Source: Actinomycetota bacterium | Lineage (GTDB): Bacteria > Actinomycetota > Thermoleophilia > Gaiellales > Gaiellaceae | Assembly: GCA_005884575.1 (NCBI GenBank) | Contig: VAWW01000015.1 | Location: forward strand, 1 to 64,000 | Direction: 5' to 3' | DNA: 64,000 bases | Part shown: one piece after another, positions 8,064 through 16,385 of the stretch | Numbering within the stretch: position 1 is the stretch's first letter | Layout: each line of letters opens with the position of its first letter | Notes under the pieces: generated by a model | What the model was told of the DNA's origin: nothing | The model's database searches: none | The model's input: only the letters and a program-made list of their open reading frames with translations | Made by a program: the position numbers and the translations under genes

Positions 8064-9072
8064 TCCGCTCGTCGTGATCGACGCCGACGTGCTCGGGCGC
8101 CGCCGCACCGGCGACGAGACGTACGTCGACCGGCTGCTGCACGCGCTGCCCGCGGCCGGCGAGGGGCTCCGGTTCGCCGCAATCACGCGCCGCCCGGATC
8201 TCGTCCCGCCCGGGATCGAGCCGGTCGAGCTGCGCGGCTCGATCCAGGAGCTCCGGATGGCTGTGCGCCTGCCGCTGCTGCTGCGACGGCTGCGGCCGGC
8301 GCTCGTCCACTTCGTCCACGCGCTGCCGCCGGCGCTCGCGTCGCCGGCCGTCCTGACCGTGCAGGACCTCTCGTTCGAGCGCGACGCATCGTTGATGGGC
8401 CGGCGCGAGACGGCGATCTTCCGGGCGGTCGTGCCGTGGTCGGCGCGCCGCGCCCGCCGCGTCCTCGCGATCTCGCAGCGAACGAAGGACGACCTGGTCG
8501 AGCTCTACGGCCTGCCGCCGGAGAAGGTCGTCGTGACCCCGCTCGCCTACGACCCCGCATTCCAAGTGGCTCAGAGCCACAAAGTTTCGGACGGGTTCTT
8601 GTTGCTCGTCGGGGCGATCGAGGCGCGGAAGGATCCGCTCGCGGCGGTTGCGGCCGCGGAGGCTGTCGGGCTGCCGCTCGTCTCCGTCGGGCCCGAGCGC
8701 GACGCGGCGCTTGCCGCCGAGCTGCGCCGCCGCGGCGTCGACGTCCGCGGCTTCGTGCCGAAGGACGAGCTCGTCGAGCTCTATCGGAACGCTGCCTGCC
8801 TCGTCTTCCCGACGCGCTACGAGGGCTTCGGCCTGCCGGTGGCCGAGGCGATGGCGAGCGGGACGCCGGTCGTCGCGACGCCGGACGCGGCTGTGAGGGA
8901 GGTCGGCGGCGACGCGATCGTCTACGCGCAGCCGGAGGAATTCGCCGGCGCGATCCGCAGCGCCCTCGCCGACCGCGACCGCTGGGTGCGCGCGGGACTC
9001 GAGCGCGCGCGGCTCTTCAGCTGGGAGGAGACCGCGCGCAAGACGGTCGAGGTCTACCGGGAGGCGCTGTGA
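8056..9072 (+). CDS. GT4-family glycosyltransferase
   Basis: A 338-residue third paralogue in the row. It has RRTGDETYVDRLLHAL at the N-terminus, VQDLSFERDASLM, LLVGAIEARKDPLAAVAAA, and PTRYEGFGLPVAEAMASGT with the E-x7-E pair. Codons around 8564-8584 are formed by a palindromic repeat encoding QVAQSH, which also occurs as QVAQSY in cofD; this sits just before the donor-domain VGAIEARK segment. The GTG start overlaps the previous gene's end and the stop overlaps the next GTG. Confidence 0.87.
   Translation: MADPLVVIDADVLGRRRTGDETYVDRLLHALPAAGEGLRFAAITRRPDLVPPGIEPVELRGSIQELRMAVRLPLLLRRLRPALVHFVHALPPALASPAVLTVQDLSFERDASLMGRRETAIFRAVVPWSARRARRVLAISQRTKDDLVELYGLPPEKVVVTPLAYDPAFQVAQSHKVSDGFLLLVGAIEARKDPLAAVAAAEAVGLPLVSVGPERDAALAAELRRRGVDVRGFVPKDELVELYRNAACLVFPTRYEGFGLPVAEAMASGTPVVATPDAAVREVGGDAIVYAQPEEFAGAIRSALADRDRWVRAGLERARLFSWEETARKTVEVYREAL
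8564..8584. repeat. Palindromic repeat GTGGCTC-A-GAGCCAC, copy 1
   Basis: The core palindrome at 8566-8580 has 7-bp arms GTGGCTC and GAGCCAC around one A. It lies inside the GT4 gene and is translated in frame. Nineteen surrounding bases match the cofD copy at 29388-29406 with one mismatch. Confidence 0.7.
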
Positions 9073-9833
9073 CCGTCTCGGCCGTCGTCGTCTCGCACGG
9101 GCACGCGGGCGAGCTCGAGCGCTCGCTGCCCCTGCTGCTGCCGCAGGTCGACGAGCTCGTCGTCGTCGCGAACGTCCCGGGCAGCGCGCCTGTCGCTCTG
9201 CCGGAAGGAGTGCGAGTGGTCGAGAACGAGGGGCCGCTCTCATTCGCGGCGAACGCGAACGTCGGCGCGGCCGCGACCTCCGGCGACTACGTGCTCGTAG
9301 CGAATCCGGACGCCGTTCCCGAGCCGGACGCAGTCCGGATCCTCCGCGAGTTCCTCGACACGCATCCCCGTGCCGGCGTCGCCGGCCCGCAGATGCGCTA
9401 CTTCGACGGGTCGTGGCAGGCCTCGCGCCGCAGCTTCCCCACGATCGGCGCCACGCTCGTCCGCCGCACGCCGCTGCGCCTGCTCTTTCCGCCCCTACGC
9501 CACCAGCGCGGCCACTACCTGCTCGACGACCGGCCGGCCGAGCCGGTCCAGGCGGACACCATGCTCGGCGCATTCCTGCTCCTCCGCCGCGCGATGCTCG
9601 ACGAAATCGGCGGCTGGGACGGCGGCTTCCGCATGTACTGCGAGGACATCGACCTCAACTACCGCGCGGCGAAGGCGGGCTGGGAGCGCTGGTACGTCCC
9701 CGCCGCTGTCGTCCGGCACGACTACGCCGCGGTGATCGACAAGACGTTCCTGTCGCGCCACACGATCTGGCACGCGAAGGCGATGTTCCGCTTCCTGCGC
9801 AAGCATCCCGAGCGGCTGCTCGCCTGGCGATGA
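9069..9833 (+). CDS. GT2-family glycosyltransferase (rhamnosyltransferase-like)
   Basis: A 254-residue GT-A glycosyltransferase. It shows VVVSHGHAGELERSL at the N-terminus, SFAANANVGAAATSGDYVLVANPDA (nucleotide-sugar site with the D-x-D-like element in ANPDA), MLGAFLLLRRAMLDEIGGWDGGF and YCEDIDLNYRAAKAGW, the acid-rich block characteristic of the WcaA/RfbF-type GT2 group. The enzyme should act in the cytoplasm on a lipid-linked acceptor. GTG 9069 overlaps the preceding stop and the end overlaps the methyltransferase ATG, so it belongs to the same coupled operon. Confidence 0.85.
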   Translation: MTVSAVVVSHGHAGELERSLPLLLPQVDELVVVANVPGSAPVALPEGVRVVENEGPLSFAANANVGAAATSGDYVLVANPDAVPEPDAVRILREFLDTHPRAGVAGPQMRYFDGSWQASRRSFPTIGATLVRRTPLRLLFPPLRHQRGHYLLDDRPAEPVQADTMLGAFLLLRRAMLDEIGGWDGGFRMYCEDIDLNYRAAKAGWERWYVPAAVVRHDYAAVIDKTFLSRHTIWHAKAMFRFLRKHPERLLAWR

Positions 9834-10438
9834 CCGACAAGTACGCGCCCCAGGCGGAGCACTGGACGGAGACGGCTTACGCGGATCCCGCCGGCTACCT
9901 CGCGCACCGCGCCGAGCTCGTCGTCTCGCTCGGGCCGCGCCTCGAGCCCGGCGAGCGCGTGCTCGACCTCGCGTGCGGCGACGGCGGCCTCGCCGCCTTC
10001 CTGCCGGCGGACTACGTCGGCGTCGACGCGAGCCCGGAGATGGTCGCCGCCGCGCGCCTCCGCAGCGTCGACGCCGAGCTCGCCGACTTGAACGAGTACG
10101 AGCCGCCGGAGCCGGTCGCGGCGACGCTCTGCTTCCGCGCGATCTACTACGCCCGCGACCGTCGCGCCTTCTTCGAGCACGTCGCCGGCTACACGGAGAA
10201 GAAATTCGTCTTCGACCTGAACCCCCGCCAGTACCGCGTGGGCGACGTCCGCGCCGACCTCGAGGCCGCGGGGTTCGACCGGCTCGAGCTGCGTCCGTTC
10301 CTCGTCCCGCAGACGCTCGCGCTGCCGCGCCCGCTGCGCACTCTTGCGATCGCACTGGAACGAAACGCGCTTGCGCGGGCGCTGCTCCAGGCGCGCTTCA
10401 CCTACGTGTGCGCGGCCTTTCGCGGCACGAAGACGTAG
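9830..10438 (+). CDS. Class I SAM-dependent methyltransferase
   Basis: A 202-residue protein with the Rossmann methyltransferase signature VLDLACGDGGLAAFL at about residues 44-58 (motif I), followed by VGVDASPEMV (motif II, acidic residue binding the SAM ribose). It is the last gene of the coupled plus-strand run and starts ATGA over the GT2 stop. Methylation of a glycan residue or terminus is the likely job from context; substrate unknown. Its 3' end overlaps the convergent membrane-protein gene by 37 bp. Confidence 0.8.
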   Translation: MTDKYAPQAEHWTETAYADPAGYLAHRAELVVSLGPRLEPGERVLDLACGDGGLAAFLPADYVGVDASPEMVAAARLRSVDAELADLNEYEPPEPVAATLCFRAIYYARDRRAFFEHVAGYTEKKFVFDLNPRQYRVGDVRADLEAAGFDRLELRPFLVPQTLALPRPLRTLAIALERNALARALLQARFTYVCAAFRGTKT

Positions 10439-12582
10439 CCGGTGATCGCGCCGAGCTCGCGCCGGTCACCGGTCACACCTGGATAGAGCTTCGCGGGGAC
10501 GAACAGCGGCCCGACCGAGACCTCGACGCGGAAGCGCGGCCCGGGAGTCGCGACTTCGAACTCCTGCGTCTCGTTCGCCTTCACCGTCGAGATCACGACC
10601 TTCGTCACGTGGCCGATGTGCGGCTGCGCGTCCTTGCCGATCGAGAGCGTGCCCATCCGGATTCGGACGCGCCCGTCGACCGGTCGCGAGAGGCTGATGC
10701 GCACGCTGCCTTCGCCGTGCGCGTAGCGCGTGTACGCGCTGCCGCCGACGCTCGACCAGCGATCCGCGAAGAGGCCCGTCGCCGCGCCGAGCAGCCGTAG
10801 CGGCGGCCGGATCTTGTAGAGCCGCCACCACTCCGTGCCGCCGCCGGCCGCGTGGCCGTGCTTCGTGATGAAGGCGCCGTCGGGGTCGATCCCGGTCTCG
10901 ACGACGACGTACTTCGCCTTGCTCGGCGGCTTGCCGAGCAGCTCGCCGTCGGCCGTCACGTCGGGCGTCTGGACGCGGCCGGGGCCCTGCGCTGTGCCGT
11001 CGAGGCTCCAGACCTCCTTCAGCGACGGGTTCCAGAATTCGAGCAGCCACTCGCCGTTCTGGTCGGCCATCTGCTGGCCGAGGTAGAGCGTGTGGGCCCC
11101 GCGCGTGTGCTGCTCCAGCCAGTTCGTCGGCGTGCGGATGTTCGCGATGAACGTGCGGCTGATCGAATTCGACGCGGCGCTGGCGGCGATCTCGCCGGTG
11201 AGGTTCCACGCGACGAGGAAGACGGCTGCGACGCTCGCGATGGCGAGTCCCGCGCGGCGCGGGATCCGGAGCAGCGTGGGAACGAGTAGCGCCGCGGTCG
11301 CAAGCGCCCAGACGACGAGCAGCGCGATCTTCGCGTCGGTGATGTTCCATGCGAACGTCCGGTTCGCCTGGCCGAGGATTGCGACCCCAGGTGTGTCGGA
11401 CGAGAACCGAACGCCGAAGAGGTACGGCGTCCACAGGACGAAGAACAGCGCGAGCGCCGAGCCAGCGGCGGCCGCCCAGACGTGGACGCGGCGCCGGTCG
11501 AGCCAGAGCGCGGTCGCGGCGAAGAGGGGCGGGGCGACGTAGATCATGTTCCGTTCCCACACGCGCGTCGCGAATGTGTACTGGTTGTAGCCGCCTTTGA
11601 CGCCGGCGTAGAGGCCGAAGAGGAGCAGCGACGCCACGAGCACGCACCGCAGCACGCGCAGCTCGCGCAGCGGCTGCTCGCCCGGCGCGCGCAGGAGCAT
11701 CCCGAACGCCGCGATCAGCGGCAGGATCCCGAGGCCGATCACGAGCGCGCCCGTCGCCTTCAGCGCGTGGTCGATCAGATAGCCGTGGCGGTAGCGCGTG
11801 ATCACGAGGTACTCGAACGAGCTCTGGCTCGCGATTCCGCCGGCGATCACGATCGCGATCGCAACGATGAACGCGGCGCCGATCCAGTCGCCCGTCGACC
11901 ACGACATGCGCCACCGCCGACCGCGCTCGCTGGACCACGCCATGAACAATGCGGAGAGGACGAGGATCCCCGGGATCGGGATCAGCGCGCCCTTGATGAA
12001 CGGGGCGATCACCGACGCGACGGTTGCGGCGATCCACCAGCGGCGGCCTCCGCGCAGCAGCGCCTTCGCCATCAGGTAGAGGCAGAGCGTCGCCCACGGG
12101 TACGCGACCGGCTCCTCGATCACAAACGACGAATAGACGACCGCCGGGATCGCTGTCGCTGCGGCCGCCGCCGCGAGCGCGGCGCGCGTCGACGCGACGA
12201 GCCGCGCGAGCAGGTAGGCCGGGAAGATCGTCAGCGAAACTGCGAAGACGCCGATGTACTTGACGGCCGCGTAGCCGTCCGCCGCCGTCGGCAGCCACCA
12301 GCCCGGCGCAGTGATCACCGGGTAGAGCGAATGGAACGAGTACGGCTCCCCGCGCAGCGACGGATGGCCGGTGTGCGCGATCGAGCGGCCGAGCTGCGCG
12401 AGCAGCAGTTCGTCGGTGAAGAGCCACGGCGTCGCGTGGTCCCACGCTTCCCAGGCGTAGACGATCGCGAGCCAGACGAACACGGTCAGCAGCGGCACCG
12501 CTGCGAGGAACCTGTCCGTGAGCGTCCGCGCCGAGGCCGGGCGGGGCAGGTCGCCCGCCCGCGTCGCCGCTTCCGAGCTCAT
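10402..12582 (-). CDS. Multipass GT-C-like membrane protein with extracytoplasmic tail
   Basis: A 726-residue membrane protein. After a short cytoplasmic start it has about eleven hydrophobic segments, and the first external loop carries the acidic LFTDELLLAQLGRS. The last 250 residues are soluble and beta-rich (GPGRVQTPDV to VFVPRK). The architecture parallels the C-terminal two thirds of the 1103-residue fusion at 2732-6043, including similar closing motifs (RRELGAITGYVF here, NRELGAHFDRIEY there). A polyprenyl-linked sugar transferase role fits but the catalytic residues are unproven. The ATG at 12582 overlaps the stop of the upstream WecA-like gene (ATGA). Confidence 0.72.
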   Translation of the reverse strand: MSSEAATRAGDLPRPASARTLTDRFLAAVPLLTVFVWLAIVYAWEAWDHATPWLFTDELLLAQLGRSIAHTGHPSLRGEPYSFHSLYPVITAPGWWLPTAADGYAAVKYIGVFAVSLTIFPAYLLARLVASTRAALAAAAAATAIPAVVYSSFVIEEPVAYPWATLCLYLMAKALLRGGRRWWIAATVASVIAPFIKGALIPIPGILVLSALFMAWSSERGRRWRMSWSTGDWIGAAFIVAIAIVIAGGIASQSSFEYLVITRYRHGYLIDHALKATGALVIGLGILPLIAAFGMLLRAPGEQPLRELRVLRCVLVASLLLFGLYAGVKGGYNQYTFATRVWERNMIYVAPPLFAATALWLDRRRVHVWAAAAGSALALFFVLWTPYLFGVRFSSDTPGVAILGQANRTFAWNITDAKIALLVVWALATAALLVPTLLRIPRRAGLAIASVAAVFLVAWNLTGEIAASAASNSISRTFIANIRTPTNWLEQHTRGAHTLYLGQQMADQNGEWLLEFWNPSLKEVWSLDGTAQGPGRVQTPDVTADGELLGKPPSKAKYVVVETGIDPDGAFITKHGHAAGGGTEWWRLYKIRPPLRLLGAATGLFADRWSSVGGSAYTRYAHGEGSVRISLSRPVDGRVRIRMGTLSIGKDAQPHIGHVTKVVISTVKANETQEFEVATPGPRFRVEVSVGPLFVPAKLYPGVTGDRRELGAITGYVFVPRKAAHT

Positions 12583-14381
12583 TCGGCGGCGGCGCCGAGG
12601 ACGACGCTGGGATCGAGATCGGTCTCGCGGCGCACGAAGCGACAGGCTACCCCGGCGCGTTCGCACGCCTGCAGTACGAAGTCGAGCCGTTCCCGCGGCG
12701 CGTTGGGAATCGTCACGAGCACCAGGTCCGGCTCGGTACGGCCGAGCGCCAGGCCGATCTCCTGCAGCGTCCCGATCACGGGCGCCCCCTGCAGGCGCTT
12801 GTGCCGGAGCGAACGGTCGTCGTCGACCAGGCCGACCACGCGTTCGCCCGGTGTCTCTCGCAGCTCGCGCATCAGGCTCCGTCCGCTCCGCCCTGCGCCG
12901 ACGATCAGCGTCCTTCGCTTCGACGTGCGGTCGCGGAAGCCGCCGATCCCACGGTCCAGCGCGCGCTCGGCGAAGCGGGAGCCGCCGACGAGGACGATCG
13001 CGAGCAGCGCGTCGACGATGAACGCGCCGCGCGGAAAGTCGCCCCACGGCTGCGTCGCGGAGAGAAAGCCGAAGGCGATGAGCTCAGAGACGACGACCGC
13101 GCCGACGACGCTGGCCGCGTCCCGCGCACCGGCGTAACGCCACACGCCGCGGTAGAGGCCGAACGGGATGAAAGTCGCGTAGCGCGCGAAGAGCACGACC
13201 GGGAGCGCGACGGTCGCGACGTGCCGCTGGTAGTTCGTGCCGCTGCCGTGCACGGCGAGGAAGTAGGCGGCCGTGAACGCCGTCGAGATCAGCGCGAAGT
13301 CCACGATGATCTCGACCAGGCGCCGGCGGTGGGCGACGAGCGCGGCGAATGCTCCCTCGGGCGCCTGTGCCTCGCGGTCGATCACCGACAGGAAGCTCCC
13401 GAACTGGACGAGAGCCGCGAACGTCAGCAGGACGCCGAGCACGGTCACGCGCTGGTCGTCGATAGTCGTATACGCGAGGCTCGTCGCGCCGAGACCTGCG
13501 GACACGAGCGCGAGCAGGACGACTGCGCGCTTGTCCGACACGCCGCGGCTGACGAGCCGGTGCGACGTGTGGTCGCGGCCGCCCTGGTAGATCGGGCGTC
13601 CTTCCAGCAGCCTGACGATCGTGACGAGCGTCGTGTCGAGGATCGGCACCGCCAGGATCAGCAACGGCAGCAGCAGCGTCGCGACCGTCGTCCCGGCGAC
13701 CTTCCAGCTCGATGCAAGCCCGAGCGACGCCAGCAGGAACCCGAGCAGCTGGCTGCCGGAGTCGCCCATAAACGTCGCCGCCGGCTTGTTCGGGCGCAGG
13801 TTGAACGGCAGGAAGCCGATCGCCGCGAAGAGCAGTGCGAGTGAGAGGACGAGCGTCAGGTGGTTCTTGTGGATCGTCACCGCGTCGACGGCGAAGCACG
13901 CCGCGGCGATCGCAGCGAGCGTCGCTGCGAGGCCGTCCATGTTGTCCAGCAGGTTGAAGGCGTTCGTCATCCCCACGAGCCAGATCAGCGCGAGCACGAC
14001 CGCGAGGATGTCGTTCGAGACGATCTCGACCTTGAGTCCCCCGAGCAGGACGAGCGCGGCGGCGGCGCCCTGCGCACCGAGCTTCGCGATCGGATTCAGG
14101 CCCCAGAGATCGTCGACGAGGCCGGCGACGACGAGCAGTGCGCAGCCGCCCGCGATCCCGGCCAGCTCGCGCGTCGCCGGGGCGGCGCCGGCCGCGAGGG
14201 CAACTCCGACCCCGACCGCGACGCCCGCGGCGATTCCGATCCCGCCGAGCAGGGGCGTCGCGCGCACGTGCCAGCGATCCCCTCGCGGTGTGGCCACGAG
14301 GCGGCCCGCGAACGGGGAGCGAAGGAGGAGCCAGGTCGTCAGCAGGCTTGCCGGGAGCGCCACAGCGGTGACGGCGGCCAT
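12579..14381 (-). CDS. WecA/TagO-like polyprenyl-phosphate GlcNAc-1-P transferase fused to a CapD-type N-terminal half
   Basis: A 600-residue fusion. Residues 1 to about 330 are a MraY/WecA-family enzyme with the family's conserved blocks: VDDLWGLNP near 90, DNMDGLAAT near 147 and MGDSGSQLLGF near 205. It should start glycan synthesis by moving a sugar-1-phosphate onto undecaprenyl phosphate. Residues about 350-600 have four more helices (FGLYRGVWRYAG) and a Rossmann-like domain with GAGRSGRSLMRE, as in FlaA1/CapD nucleotide-sugar dehydratases. The catalytic dehydratase domain that normally follows is absent, so the C-terminal part is probably a regulatory or nucleotide-sensing module. It diverges from the epimerase at 14447. 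Confidence 0.83.
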   Translation of the reverse strand: MAAVTAVALPASLLTTWLLLRSPFAGRLVATPRGDRWHVRATPLLGGIGIAAGVAVGVGVALAAGAAPATRELAGIAGGCALLVVAGLVDDLWGLNPIAKLGAQGAAAALVLLGGLKVEIVSNDILAVVLALIWLVGMTNAFNLLDNMDGLAATLAAIAAACFAVDAVTIHKNHLTLVLSLALLFAAIGFLPFNLRPNKPAATFMGDSGSQLLGFLLASLGLASSWKVAGTTVATLLLPLLILAVPILDTTLVTIVRLLEGRPIYQGGRDHTSHRLVSRGVSDKRAVVLLALVSAGLGATSLAYTTIDDQRVTVLGVLLTFAALVQFGSFLSVIDREAQAPEGAFAALVAHRRRLVEIIVDFALISTAFTAAYFLAVHGSGTNYQRHVATVALPVVLFARYATFIPFGLYRGVWRYAGARDAASVVGAVVVSELIAFGFLSATQPWGDFPRGAFIVDALLAIVLVGGSRFAERALDRGIGGFRDRTSKRRTLIVGAGRSGRSLMRELRETPGERVVGLVDDDRSLRHKRLQGAPVIGTLQEIGLALGRTEPDLVLVTIPNAPRERLDFVLQACERAGVACRFVRRETDLDPSVVLGAAAE

Positions 14382-14391
14382 CGCGTGGAGG

Positions 14392-14419
14392 GTAACGGAG
14401 GGCTGTAAAGCGGGTGTAA
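14392..14419. promoter_or_regulatory. GTAA direct repeats in the divergent promoter region
   Basis: Three GTAA units start at 14392, 14405 and 14416, in the 65-bp gap between the WecA-like gene and the epimerase. Their 11-13 bp spacing is about one helical turn, as in sites of OmpR/PhoB-type response regulators; the actinobacterial MtrA site is also built from spaced GTAAC units. A similar array precedes the O-antigen ligase-like gene at 57242. Function is inferred. Confidence 0.35.
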
Positions 14420-14446
14420 CGGCGCGGTCGACTACCCTGGGCCGGC

Positions 14447-15502
14447 ATGGCAGCGAAGGTCGCTCTCGTCACCGGCTCGAGCGGGCTCGTCGGCTCCGAG
14501 ACGGCGATCTATCTCGCCAACCACGGCTGGACGGTGCACGGGGTCGACAACAACATGCGGGCCGACTTCTTCGGACCGGACGGGGACACGACGCCGAACC
14601 TCGCGCGGGTTCGCGAGTCCGCGCCCGGCTTCGTCCACCACGACGTGGACATCCGCAACCGCGCGCGGATCGTCGAGCTCGTCGGCGAGACGCGGCCGGC
14701 GCTGATCGTCCACGCGGCGGCTCAGCCGTCACACGATCTCGCCGCTTCGCGCCCCGTCGACGACTTCGAGGTGAACGCGGTCGGGACGCTGACGCTGCTC
14801 GAGGCGGCGCGGCGCGAGTGTCCCGAGTCGCCGTTCGTGTTCCTCTCGACGAACAAGGTGTACGGCGACGCGCCGAACGAGATTCCCCTCGTCGAGCTCG
14901 AGACCCGCTGGGACTACGCGGACGACGAGTTCCGGGACGGCGTCGGTGAGGAGCTGCGGATCGACCGCACGCTGCACAGCCTCTTCGGCGCGTCGAAGGC
15001 CGCCGCCGACCTGCTCGTGCAGGAATACGGTCGCTACTTCGACATGCCGACGGTGTGCTTCCGCGGCGGGTGCCTGACCGGTCCGCACCACGCGGGCGTC
15101 GAGCTGCACGGCTTTCTCGCGTACCTCGCGAAGGCCGTACGGGAAGGGCTGCCGTATCGCGTCTACGGGCACAAAGCCAAGCAGGTCCGCGACAACTTGC
15201 ATTCGCTTGACGTGTGCCGCGCAGTGGTCGCGTTCGCAGACAATCCGCGTCCCGGTGCGGTTTACAACCTCGGCGGCGGCCGGGAGAACAGCGTGTCGAT
15301 GATCGAGGCGATCGAGCGGTTCGAGGATCTCTACGGCAAGAAGCTCGAGTGGGAGTACCTCGAGGAGCCGCGGGTCGGCGATCACGTCTGCTACATCAGC
15401 GACCTGACGCGGCTGCGCGGCGACTATCCCGCGTGGGAAGTGTCGGTCTCGCTCGACGAGATCTTCGAGCAGTTCGGCGCGGCTGCTTTGGCGCGCGCGT
15501 GA
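14447..15502 (+). CDS. NAD-dependent nucleotide-sugar epimerase (CDP-paratose 2-epimerase-like)
   Basis: A 351-residue extended SDR. The Rossmann loop TGSSGLVGSE lies at residues 9-18, the Ser/Thr site in FLSTNKVYGDAPNE, the active-site Tyr is replaced in the usual position by the sequence LFGASKAAADL (F-G-A-S-K in place of Y-x-x-x-K), and RGGCLTGPHHAGVELHGFL follows. The long insert WDYADDEFRDGVGEE and LSTNKVYG match the RfbE/WbuJ-like branch of CDP-tyvelose/paratose epimerases. The apparent Tyr-to-Phe change is worth checking before assuming classical chemistry. The exact sugar is unknown. Confidence 0.72.
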   Translation: MAAKVALVTGSSGLVGSETAIYLANHGWTVHGVDNNMRADFFGPDGDTTPNLARVRESAPGFVHHDVDIRNRARIVELVGETRPALIVHAAAQPSHDLAASRPVDDFEVNAVGTLTLLEAARRECPESPFVFLSTNKVYGDAPNEIPLVELETRWDYADDEFRDGVGEELRIDRTLHSLFGASKAAADLLVQEYGRYFDMPTVCFRGGCLTGPHHAGVELHGFLAYLAKAVREGLPYRVYGHKAKQVRDNLHSLDVCRAVVAFADNPRPGAVYNLGGGRENSVSMIEAIERFEDLYGKKLEWEYLEEPRVGDHVCYISDLTRLRGDYPAWEVSVSLDEIFEQFGAAALARA

Positions 15503-15588
15503 TGAACATGCGGATTCCTCGGGCGCCAGGCGACGGCGGAGGCGACCTCCGGCCGCCGGGAGCCGTCGCCGGCGAGGGATGCGCATGA
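15502..15588 (+). CDS. 28-codon junction ORF between epimerase and wzm
   Basis: The ATG overlaps the epimerase stop (TGATG at 15500-15504), and the TGA at 15586-15588 overlaps the wzm ATG (ATGA). The peptide is rich in Gly, Pro, Ala and Arg and has no recognisable domain. The DNA folds on itself: GGCGACGGC at 15530-15538 pairs with GCCGTCGCC at 15562-15570. An imperfect outer stem (GCGGATTCCTCG with CGAGGGATGCGC) includes the GAGGG ribosome binding site of wzm. Length and architecture equal those of the ORF at 30162-30248. A translational coupler role is inferred. Confidence 0.45.
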   Translation: MNMRIPRAPGDGGGDLRPPGAVAGEGCA

Positions 15589-16385
15589 GCACGTACGCGG
15601 ATCTGATCCGCTACCGCGAGCTCTTCGGCAACCTCTTCCGCCGCGACCTGCAGGCGAAGTACCGCGGCTCGGCGCTCGGCGTGCTCTGGACGATCGCGAA
15701 TCCCGTCCTGCTGATGGGCGTCTACCTGCTCGTCTTCTCGGTCGTCCTCGACAGTCGCTTCGGGAACGTCGACCACTATCCGCTCTTCCTCCTGACAGGG
15801 CTGGCGGCCTGGACGTTCTTCGCCACGTCGCTGCAGTCGTCGGCGCGGTCCATGCTCGACAATGCGAACCTGATCCGGAAGACGCGGTTTCCGCGGCAGC
15901 TCGTGCCGCTCTCGGTCGTCGGCGCGCACCTCGTCAGCTTCGCCGTGATGCTCGTCGGGCTGCTCGTGCTGAACTTTGCTCTGCTGCCGCGCGTGCGCGA
16001 CACCGAGTGGCTGGCGATCCCGTTCGCGGTCTGCTTCGTCGCCCTTGTCGCGGGACTGGGGCTCGCGGTCGCGTCGCTGAACGTGGTCTTCCGCGACGTC
16101 GAGTTCATCGTCGGCGCGTTGCTCCTGCCATGGTTCTTCCTGACGCCGGTGATCTATCCGTTGTCGGGGATCTCGGGTCTCGAGCGACATCACACCGTCG
16201 TCCAGCTGCTCCACTGGCTCAACCCGGTCACGCCGGCGATCGAGGCGCTGCGGAGCGTGCTCTTCGTCGGCTCGCTGCCGGCGTGGGGCGACGTCGTCTA
16301 CCTCGTTGTCGCGGCGGCCGTGTCGCTGGCGCTCGGCGCGTTCGTGTTCAGCCGCGTCGACGACCAGATCGCGATCGAAGTCTGA
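15585..16385 (+). CDS. Polysaccharide ABC exporter permease (Wzm/TagG family)
   Basis: A 266-residue ABC-2-type permease with about six membrane helices. It begins with the amphipathic RYRELFGNLFRRDLQAKYRGSALG segment of Wzm/TagG/KpsM proteins. It should form the channel that exports a lipid-linked polysaccharide with the ATPase at 19859. ATG 15585 is preferred over the in-frame ATG at 15579 because GAGGG (15574-15578) is then 6 nt away. Its 3' end overlaps the convergent gene by 38 bp. The ATPase partner is 3.5 kb away, beyond the heme genes. Confidence 0.85.
   Translation: MSTYADLIRYRELFGNLFRRDLQAKYRGSALGVLWTIANPVLLMGVYLLVFSVVLDSRFGNVDHYPLFLLTGLAAWTFFATSLQSSARSMLDNANLIRKTRFPRQLVPLSVVGAHLVSFAVMLVGLLVLNFALLPRVRDTEWLAIPFAVCFVALVAGLGLAVASLNVVFRDVEFIVGALLLPWFFLTPVIYPLSGISGLERHHTVVQLLHWLNPVTPAIEALRSVLFVGSLPAWGDVVYLVVAAAVSLALGAFVFSRVDDQIAIEV

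Noticed and set aside
11482-13137. A 551-codon plus-strand frame across the membrane-protein and WecA-like genes
   Set aside because: It is antisense to proteins with clear helices and motifs. Its own translation is Arg/Asp-rich with no family signal.
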